Shown piece after piece: positions 54,098 through 61,069 of a DNA stretch of 64,000 nucleotides (its first letter is position 1; every line of letters begins with the position of its first letter). Below the pieces are notes generated by a model. The model did not search any database. It saw only the letters and a program-made list of their open reading frames with translations, and was not told the DNA's origin. The DNA is taken from NCBI GenBank assembly GCA_965203865.1, contig OZ241916.1, forward strand, positions 372,001-436,000, in the 5' to 3' direction. Both the position numbers and the translations under genes were made by a program. Origin of the DNA: G965200765 sp965203865 (GTDB taxonomy: Bacteria > Pseudomonadota > Gammaproteobacteria > Arenicellales > JAJDZL01).

Positions 54098-55555
54098 ATG
54101 AGATCATTCGCGCAAATATTTGCCAGAACTGTTCGGGAAACCATGTCTCCCCCGCCGCCGGTTGTCAAAGAAGATTCAAGCTGTCTGGATGCGGTAGCAA
54201 AGATGACGCATGGCAACGCTTCATGTGTTATTGTTCAAGACTCTTCCGGGGGCCTGAAAGGAATTCTTACAGAAGTCGATGTAGCCCGAAGAATTGCCTT
54301 TCGTATTGACCCGGATTCACCCGTATCAGATGTCATGACATCTTCGATTGTGACCATCAAGCCCGACGACATGCTCTATCGGGCTGTTGGAATCATGCGC
54401 CATAAGCATTTGCGGCACTTGCCCGTGGTGGAAAATAGTAAAGTAGTGGGGATCCTACGGTTCCGGGAAGCTTTGGCTGTTGCTTCATCTGTTGTTGTCG
54501 ACCGGATTGACGACCTGGTATACGAAGACACAATCGCTGGACTCAAGAGAATGAGAAGCGTTCAGGTTGAAATCGCAATGGCCATGCTGGAGGACGGCAT
54601 CGACACCGCAGGCGTGCAAGGGTTGATTTCGCATGTGAATCGAGATGTTCACCGAAGAATTATCGAACGCATAGTAAATGAGATGAAGCAGGATGGACTG
54701 GGCGAACCCCCGGTTGAATTTTGCGCCGTAATCATGGGCTCGGGCGGTCGCAATGAAAATTATCTCTATCCCGACCAGGACAACGGACTGATTCTGGCTG
54801 ACTACGAAGACGAGTGGCACAATGAAATAGATTCCTATTTCATTGAACTTTCGGAGAGAATGACACAGGCGTTGTACGAAGTTGGATTTCCGCTTTGCAA
54901 AGGATTTGTCATGGCGACCAATCCGATATGGCGAAAAACGATTTCCCAATGGAGGCAGCAAACATCTTCCTGGACTGCCAAGCGTAGCTCGGCAGCAGTT
55001 CGTTTTGGAGATATTTTCTTCGACTTTGTGCCGGTGTGGGGCAATAAAGCTTTGGCGAACCAGCTTCGAAAACATATCACGGAGCTGCTGCGGAACAATG
55101 TTTCTTTTCTGGCTGAAGTCGTGAAGGACCAGCGAATGTTCAAACCCGCAATTCGTACATTCGGCAGATTCAAAACAGAGCCCGGGCTGCCAAGAGGGAG
55201 AGTCGACTTGAAGAAAGGAGGCCTTCAAATGCTGGTGAACTCAATTCGAATACTGGCACTTCAAAATGGAGTTTCAGAAACATCCACATTGGCGCGTATA
55301 GATGGATTGAAGGCAATTGAAAAACTGAGTATAAACGAGGCGGAAGAATTAACTGTCGCTTTTACCCACATTTCGACTTTGCTGCTCAAGCACCAGGTTG
55401 GCTGCTTCAATCGTCGCGAGTATGTTACGAATGCCGTTTTTCTGGGAACTTTATCTCGTCTTGAGCGTCAGAGGCTTAAAGAGGCGTTGCGTACAGTTGT
55501 GTGGATTCAGGAAAGAGTTGCAGGGGAGTTGACTGGCGACGTACTGTCGGCGTAG
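54098..55555 (+). CDS. CBS-domain / DUF294 nucleotidyltransferase-like protein
   Basis: A 485-residue soluble protein with two CBS domains (about 10-130; RETMSPPPPVV, VSDVMTSSIVTIKPDDML, LRHLPVVENSKVVGI) that usually bind adenine nucleotides. The DUF294 nucleotidyltransferase-like domain (GSGGRNENYLYPDQDNGLIL, with GSGGR and the DQDN pair) comes next, followed by a helical C-terminal DUF294_C part. Such proteins often pair with an exonuclease near acetate or acyl-CoA genes, as here. The substrate is unknown. A truncated second copy lies at 59755. Confidence 0.85.
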   Translation: MRSFAQIFARTVRETMSPPPPVVKEDSSCLDAVAKMTHGNASCVIVQDSSGGLKGILTEVDVARRIAFRIDPDSPVSDVMTSSIVTIKPDDMLYRAVGIMRHKHLRHLPVVENSKVVGILRFREALAVASSVVVDRIDDLVYEDTIAGLKRMRSVQVEIAMAMLEDGIDTAGVQGLISHVNRDVHRRIIERIVNEMKQDGLGEPPVEFCAVIMGSGGRNENYLYPDQDNGLILADYEDEWHNEIDSYFIELSERMTQALYEVGFPLCKGFVMATNPIWRKTISQWRQQTSSWTAKRSSAAVRFGDIFFDFVPVWGNKALANQLRKHITELLRNNVSFLAEVVKDQRMFKPAIRTFGRFKTEPGLPRGRVDLKKGGLQMLVNSIRILALQNGVSETSTLARIDGLKAIEKLSINEAEELTVAFTHISTLLLKHQVGCFNRREYVTNAVFLGTLSRLERQRLKEALRTVVWIQERVAGELTGDVLSA

Positions 55556-55587
55556 GCAGAATTTCAGACTATAGCAGGCATTGCAAT

Positions 55588-56961
55588 TTACTGGCCAAAA
55601 TTGCGGTGCCCAACCTCGGTTGTGCGTTCAATCAGATCGTCAAGCGTTTCAATGCCGTCTGCAATGAGCAGTGGGATCATTCTGCAAAGAATACGTGCAG
55701 TTACAAAAGCGTCCCCCAGAGCTGTATGTCGTCCGCTGATGTCAACACCGTATCGTTTTGCAACGTGATTCAGTGTGTGCTCGCTTTCGTTCGGGTGGAG
55801 ACAAAACGATGCCAGCATCGTGTCGACCAGCGGATGGTCGAACTGCACCCCGACCGTTTCTTCCGCGGCCTTCAAAAATTGCATGTCAAATGCAGCGTTT
55901 TGGGCTACGAGAACACTGTCGCCCAGATAAAGATGAAATCTCTTGAGTGCTGTTGATACATCGGGTGCTTTTTTTACCATGTCGTCGGTAATTCCGTGAA
56001 AGCGGGTTGAAGAAGGAGGAATTTTTCGACCCGGGTTCACCAGCGTATCAAAATTATCAGCCTCGATAACCCGGCCATGGCTTACTTTGACAGCGCCGAG
56101 CTGAACGATTGCATCGCCTGCGTTTGGACGCATGCCTGTGGTTTCGGTATCGAAGACAACACATTCAAGTTCATCAATACGCCGCTTGCCAAGTTTTCCG
56201 GTGGTCTGGCGACGGTTCAAGATTTCAAAGTCGTATACCATGGGCCGAGACGGCAGACGTTCTTCAGTCTGTGCTTCAAAGCAAAAAACATGGCCCGCAA
56301 ATGTTCCTTCTGGCAATTTGTCAACACAGACTGAACCGTAGTTCCCGAGCTTTACACAAACGGGGTGGCCGGATTCCTTCACTTCCGAGAAAACCACTTT
56401 CAATACAGATTCATCAAATATTTCGGTTATCTTTCGACCCAGCGTAAGCGCATCGCCGACAACTCGGCGAGCAGCTTCGTTCCACATCAGGATTGTGTCA
56501 TCGCGGGTGCAAAGAATTACCCCGACCGCGAGATTTCCCAGCACAGCTGCGAGCTGGCTTTTTTCTTCTTCCAGATGAGTTGTAGTTGCAACGATTGCCG
56601 AGGAAACCTCCCGTTTCGTACGGTCGCTTCGTTCTACGATTTCCGAAATACTGTGAGTCAACTTTTCCAGGGCACGGGGGTCGAAATCTTTTACAGAACG
56701 ATTCGGGTCGGCGTGGATAATGGTTTCAAGTTCGCGGGTCAGATGAACCAGCGGTTGCAGAAAACGACTGTCGATTCGCAACCAGAGCCAGCCAATCAGT
56801 ATTACGGGAATGATGGCAGCACTGAGTACGACCAAAGTTGCTGCAGTTCCACTCGCCCGGGTTTCTACTACCCAGAATACTGCTCCTGAAACTGCGGTCA
56901 GTGCCAGTGCACCGCATACGAAAAACGAGATCGCTAGTTTGCGTCTTTCGCGAACTGCCAT
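55588..56961 (-). CDS. Membrane PAS / DEDDh 3'-5' exonuclease
   Basis: A 457-residue protein. Two membrane helices (about 10-30 and 40-62), a HAMP-like linker and a PAS-type domain (VLGNLAVGVILCTRDDTILMWNEAARRVVG, about 150-220) come first. A DnaQ-like exonuclease domain follows, with CVVFDTETTGMRPNAGD (Exo I), VLVAQNAAFDMQFL (Exo II) and GRHTALGDAFVTARI (Exo III, DEDDh). This couples a sensor-like membrane part to a nuclease. It converges with the CBS/DUF294 gene, and the two form a recurrent pair. Part of a second copy lies at 59919-60275. Confidence 0.82.
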   Translation of the reverse strand: MAVRERRKLAISFFVCGALALTAVSGAVFWVVETRASGTAATLVVLSAAIIPVILIGWLWLRIDSRFLQPLVHLTRELETIIHADPNRSVKDFDPRALEKLTHSISEIVERSDRTKREVSSAIVATTTHLEEEKSQLAAVLGNLAVGVILCTRDDTILMWNEAARRVVGDALTLGRKITEIFDESVLKVVFSEVKESGHPVCVKLGNYGSVCVDKLPEGTFAGHVFCFEAQTEERLPSRPMVYDFEILNRRQTTGKLGKRRIDELECVVFDTETTGMRPNAGDAIVQLGAVKVSHGRVIEADNFDTLVNPGRKIPPSSTRFHGITDDMVKKAPDVSTALKRFHLYLGDSVLVAQNAAFDMQFLKAAEETVGVQFDHPLVDTMLASFCLHPNESEHTLNHVAKRYGVDISGRHTALGDAFVTARILCRMIPLLIADGIETLDDLIERTTEVGHRNFGQ

Positions 56962-57161
56962 TGCGTTTGCCTCAATTCCTTTGTGTCAACTGTTGATATG
57001 ACAAATGGTTTCGCTGTCGTAAGTTTATCTGAATTGAAGAATATATTGAAACACATGTTTCGGTACTCTATGAACATAGCGACCAATTTATCCAATCGAA
57101 AGCCATCTTTGCTGCTGTTTTGAGGGTTATATTTGAATTTAGATTGAATTTACAGCAAATT

Positions 57162-58349
57162 TCATTGACTTTGTCTTTCTTGATTCTCAAAACAATCCAA
57201 AATTTCGCCTATGCCAGATAGCGGGACTACATTACCATCCTTGCACACGTGGCGACGGTTGCCGCCATAGATCACAGTTTTGGAAGAAATTCCCGGCAGA
57301 ATTTTTTCTGTTTTATTGAGATTTTTAAACCAGTCGGAAGCAACAGTAGTCCCGGACTTGATTTCAATTGCTCCAAAATCAAGCCCGTACTGGAATAGCA
57401 AGTCACATTCAAGCCCTTTGTTGTTTCTGAAAAATGAGAAATTCGATCGTTTCCCTCTATTGAATTGATGCTTGAATGCTTCGGCAATCACGGCATTTTC
57501 GAACAATGCGCCTCTTAGCGGATGGTATGCAACATGGCTGGCTTCATGAATTCCAAGCAAGTAGCTTGCCAGTCCAACATCGTAGAAGTAGATTTTGGGG
57601 GATTTGACAATCTGCATTCTGATATTTGTAAAGTAAGGTTCAAGTTGAAAAACGATATAGCCGGCTTCCAGGACTGTGAGCCAATGTCGTGCAGTTGTGT
57701 GTGACACTCCTGCGTCGGCCCCGAGATTTGACAGATTTATCAACTGACCAACTCGACCGGCACAGAGTCGAACAAAATTTTGAAAGCTGTTCAAATTGCG
57801 AATGTCTGCAAATTGTCGCATATCACGCTGGACATATGTTTCAAAATAATCTCCGAGCATTTGTGCTGGATCTGCTTTGTGAGCGTGAATCCTCGGATAA
57901 AACCCCGAAACTAACAATTCATTCATATTTGTGTCTGTGTCAGACTGCTGGAGTTCGACCAAAGAAAGGGGCAGCAGTCGAAGCAATGCGGTTCGACCGG
58001 CCAGCGACTGGCTTATTTTGTTGGATAAAGCAAATTGCTGGCTGCCTGTAAGCACAAACAGACTGTTCTTTCCAATTTCATCAGAATGAACTTTTAAATA
58101 TGAAAGCAGTTCAGGAAATCTTTGAATCTCGTCAAGAATTGCACCTCCGCTTAATCCGGCAAGAAAACCTTTTGGATCAGATTCAGCAATATGTCTTTGC
58201 TCAGGGTCATCCAAGTCCACATACTTGAGATCGGGAAAAGTGCTTCGGCAGAGAGTTGTTTTTCCAGACTGGCGCGGACCGGTGACTGTAACAAAGGGGA
58301 ATTGCTGAAATAGCTTTATCAAATGAGGGGTAATTTCTCTTTTGATCAT
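57162..58349 (-). CDS. AAA-family ATPase with DUF4143
   Basis: A 395-residue P-loop protein. It has Walker A VTVTGPRQSGKTTL, Walker B-like GGAILDEIQRFPELLSYLK and sensor text VLTGSQQFALSNKISQSLAGRTALLRLLPLSL. The C-terminal DUF4143 region (about 190-390) has LLRFLNQ-type strands and a nuclease-like FGAIEIKSGTT motif. ATG at 58349 is chosen over an upstream ATG at 58430. Such ATPases are scattered and often near mobile DNA; their cellular role is not settled. It lies at the left junction of a decayed duplication. Confidence 0.8.
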   Translation of the reverse strand: MIKREITPHLIKLFQQFPFVTVTGPRQSGKTTLCRSTFPDLKYVDLDDPEQRHIAESDPKGFLAGLSGGAILDEIQRFPELLSYLKVHSDEIGKNSLFVLTGSQQFALSNKISQSLAGRTALLRLLPLSLVELQQSDTDTNMNELLVSGFYPRIHAHKADPAQMLGDYFETYVQRDMRQFADIRNLNSFQNFVRLCAGRVGQLINLSNLGADAGVSHTTARHWLTVLEAGYIVFQLEPYFTNIRMQIVKSPKIYFYDVGLASYLLGIHEASHVAYHPLRGALFENAVIAEAFKHQFNRGKRSNFSFFRNNKGLECDLLFQYGLDFGAIEIKSGTTVASDWFKNLNKTEKILPGISSKTVIYGGNRRHVCKDGNVVPLSGIGEILDCFENQERQSQ

Positions 58350-58458
58350 GATTACAGTGAAGGCATAAATATAGGATAATATAAAAGTAGAACTTTCAAA
58401 ATATACCATTTTCCCATAAGTATTTATCAATTCGTGCCCTTATATCTCCAAAAATCTC

Positions 58459-58625
58459 GTGCTAGACAGAAAGAAGATTAGCGAAGAAAAACCGGTATTG
58501 TTACTTGGGGAAGGCGTTATGTTTGAGCGGCAGGAATTCCATTCAATGTTTGGGGCCAATGACCAAAAAAGGCATGGCGGCATTTCCGGAAAAACGCAAA
58601 ACCAACTGGAAAACACAGTTGAATC
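58459..58625 (+). pseudogene. Decayed second copy of the enoyl-CoA hydratase 3' end
   Basis: Bases from about 58498 align with the end of the crotonase gene (from about 53889): GEGVMFERQEFHSMFGANDQK here against AEGVIFERRAFHSMFGTDDQK. The following bases match the final KRKANWKHS region after a frameshift. The rest of the gene is gone. It has no catalytic part and is a relic. Confidence 0.75.
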
Positions 58626-58654
58626 TGGCTTCAACGATGCAGCAGTTGTGATAA

Positions 58655-59524
58655 TTATTCAGTAGGAGCGTATTTGGAAACATTAACGGTCATGTTTCCA
58701 ATCTTCTCAATTGTGCACTCTATGACATCGCCGGGATTCACTTGGCTAACCCCTTCAGGTGTGCCGGACATTATGACATCTCCGGGGTAGAGGGTATAGA
58801 AAGACGAAGCGTAAGAGATCAACCTTCTGGTTGAATAAATCATATGCTGTGTATTCGAGTCCTGTTTTCGTCGACCGTTCACACTGAGTGAGATGTTCAG
58901 ATTGTCCGGGTCTTCGATTTCGTTCGCAGTAACAAGCCATGGCCCAAGAAGTGAATAGGAGTCGACCGCCTTTCTGAGACTACGGTCTTCCAGGCCGCGA
59001 ATTGTCATGTCCAAGCCGATCGTGTACCCGGCAACATAGTTCAGAGCTGACTCCTCTCCTACATCGCAGCACTCTTCCCCCATGATGATGCAGAGTTCGA
59101 CTTCATGGTCGGTTCGTCGTTCTTCAAAGTGGAGTTTCACACCGTCACCGGATCCGACGGGTACAGGCGATTTCAGAAACAGTCCATACGTTTCAATGGA
59201 CTGGATAGGCTTGCCATCCACGCCGATATTGGGTTCCTTGTTCATTTCATCCTGATGGGATGCATAATTCAACGGACTGCCGATGATTTTGGAGGGATTC
59301 GCCACCGGGCTGTTTAAATGCAAGTCTCGCAAGGCAAGAGACGGTGCTTCATTTCTCAACTTGTGAATTTCGCTAACAACGGAATTCAAGTTCCGAACCA
59401 TAGCGTCGCCGGGTTGAACAGGCCATGTCAGAGACGGGATTGCATTGATCGCTTGCGATACATCCCTGACATTTCGCCCTTCAACCAATCCGAGTTGATT
59501 GTTGTTGAATCTGCAGATTTTCAT
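58655..59524 (-). CDS. Fumarylacetoacetate hydrolase family protein
   Basis: A 289-residue FAH-superfamily enzyme. An N-terminal lid (about 1-80) is followed by the catalytic domain with SPVANPSKIIGSPLNYASHQDEMN, metal-binding residues in RTDHEVELCIIMGEE and YTIGLDMTIR, and the closing GDVIMSGTPEGVSQVNPGD. Members hydrolyse or decarboxylate 2-oxo or diketo acids in aromatic and sugar-acid breakdown; the substrate is unknown here. It sits between relics of the crotonase and CBS genes, in a gap that is only 88 bases long in the intact copy. Confidence 0.85.
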   Translation of the reverse strand: MKICRFNNNQLGLVEGRNVRDVSQAINAIPSLTWPVQPGDAMVRNLNSVVSEIHKLRNEAPSLALRDLHLNSPVANPSKIIGSPLNYASHQDEMNKEPNIGVDGKPIQSIETYGLFLKSPVPVGSGDGVKLHFEERRTDHEVELCIIMGEECCDVGEESALNYVAGYTIGLDMTIRGLEDRSLRKAVDSYSLLGPWLVTANEIEDPDNLNISLSVNGRRKQDSNTQHMIYSTRRLISYASSFYTLYPGDVIMSGTPEGVSQVNPGDVIECTIEKIGNMTVNVSKYAPTE

Positions 59525-59754
59525 TAATTGGTCCGGTAATTTCTCTTTGACGAATTGTTGATTTGTGTTGCTTGAAGTGGTTTATATACTCAATAGCGAA
59601 ACTCCAAATGCATTATCAAGTCTTGCCCAGTGTAAGAATAGTGAACGGATTCTATTTTGGCATTATAGTAAAAAGACGATCTTCAATGTTGTCACACTTG
59701 GCAATGATTGATTAGGTTTCGCAAATTTAATGACAGGGAAAGTAAATTATAAGA

Positions 59755-59915
59755 TTGTTTGCAAAGATACTCGCCAGAACTGTTCGGGAAACCATGTCTC
59801 CGCCACCCGTTGTTGCAGAGGGTTCAAGTTGTCTTGATGCAGCAGCAAAAATGACGCAAAGCAATGCTTCTTGCGTTTTTATTCAAGGTGCCTCAGGAAC
59901 TTCAAGATCGTACAT
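59755..59915 (+). pseudogene. Decayed second copy of the CBS/DUF294 gene start
   Basis: The frame from TTG 59755 gives FAKILARTVRETMSPPPVV and then SSCLDAAAKMTQSNASCVF. This is near-identical to residues 6-50 of the protein encoded at 54098 (FAQIFARTVRETMSPPPPVV, SSCLDAVAKMTHGNASCVI). Similarity stops near 59915, where the sequence passes abruptly into exonuclease-gene similarity on the other strand. Confidence 0.82.
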
Positions 59916-59918
59916 CAT

Positions 59919-60275
59919 GGGCTGGTCGGCAAACGTTCTTGAGTTTGTGCTTCAAAGCAAAAACATGATCTGAGAATGTTCCCTGAGGCAATTTTTCAAT
60001 ACAGGCCGACCCGTACCCCTCAAGCGTTACACAAACAGGCCTGCCGGATTACCTCACTTCAGAAAATAACACATTCAGCACAGATTCATCGAAAATTTCG
60101 GTTATCTTTTGGCTATGCGTGAGAGCATTGCCGACCCCCGGCGAGTGACTTCGTTCCACATCAATATCGTGTCATCGTGCGTACAAAAAATTACCCCGAC
60201 AGCCAGATTTCCCAATACAGCAGCGAATTGGCTTTTCTCTTCTTCCAGGTGAGTCGTTGCTGCAACGACTGCCGA
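59919..60275 (-). pseudogene. Decayed second copy of the PAS-exonuclease gene (internal part)
   Basis: This segment aligns with 56217-56605, in the same orientation, with many substitutions and short gaps. Shared stretches include CTTCAAAGCAAAAA near the left end, GATTCATC then AATATTTCGGTTATCTTT-like text, and TTACCCCGAC. It covers the PAS and linker region only. Frames are broken and there is no exonuclease domain. Confidence 0.8.
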
Positions 60276-61069
60276 AGATTTGAAACTATTTTTAATTTAT
60301 AGAAAATTTTTATTCAAATCAATAGTTTTCGAAGGAAAGAAATGCCGATGGCCTGCAGTAATACTACAGCGGTCAGCTTTCTCTTTCATTAAAAAATATT
60401 AAGGAATAAAAAGGTGAAATCGCTGTATCTTTTTGTTCCGAAAATTGCATTGCTTGATTGGAAGCCGCAAGTGACCAAGAAGCAAGTTCTATTTTCTAAA
60501 TCGGGCCAAGGCGCATACTTCCGGACAGGAATGCTTTGAAGAAGCGGTTCAGGTTCTGAATATGGCGAGGCTAAAGAGGTTGTTCGTACTACGATTTGTC
60601 TGCGACAACGAAGGAGAGGAAATGCTATTGAGAATAGTTGAAATGAATGAGAACTATGAAGGAGGTTTGAGAGAGGACAGGAATATGGACAGGATGTCCG
60701 ACTTTGAATTTGGGTGTGATTCAAGAGGGTGCTCAACTCGTGGAAATGCTTTACCCGCAAGGCTAGAAATGTAGCAAAGTGGTGATATAGACAAGGCAGG
60801 GCAACACACAATGGGCTGAAAAACAGTGTTCTGCCTCACGATGTTTAAAGATAACGATATTTGTTAGCGGTACTGGAAATCGGGAACGACAGTTTGATTG
60901 CAAAAATTGCACAAATTAAATCATTTGATCCCGTTCAGATTAGGGGGCACTACGAGTATGAAGTTGTTCGGAGTCTGACGCAAAATCCCATGACCTTGAC
61001 TGAAAAGTTGTTGCTGTCAGTTGGGGGGAGGGGTGCTTGTTCTAATTCCATTTGCAGAAGACAGCTCAG
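60276..61069. other. No convincing gene; AT-rich gap after the duplication relic
   Basis: About 790 bases. Open frames exist on both strands (for example 60389-60811 minus and 60562-60774 plus), but none has a recognisable motif, a fitting ribosome site or a plausible composition. The last part should contain the promoter of the large secreted protein; I could not fix one. Confidence 0.5.

Noticed and set aside
60389..60811. Open frame on the minus strand of 140 codons
   Set aside because: The translation is low in recognisable motifs, rich in residues typical of antisense frames, and has no ribosome site; it lies in the decayed region.
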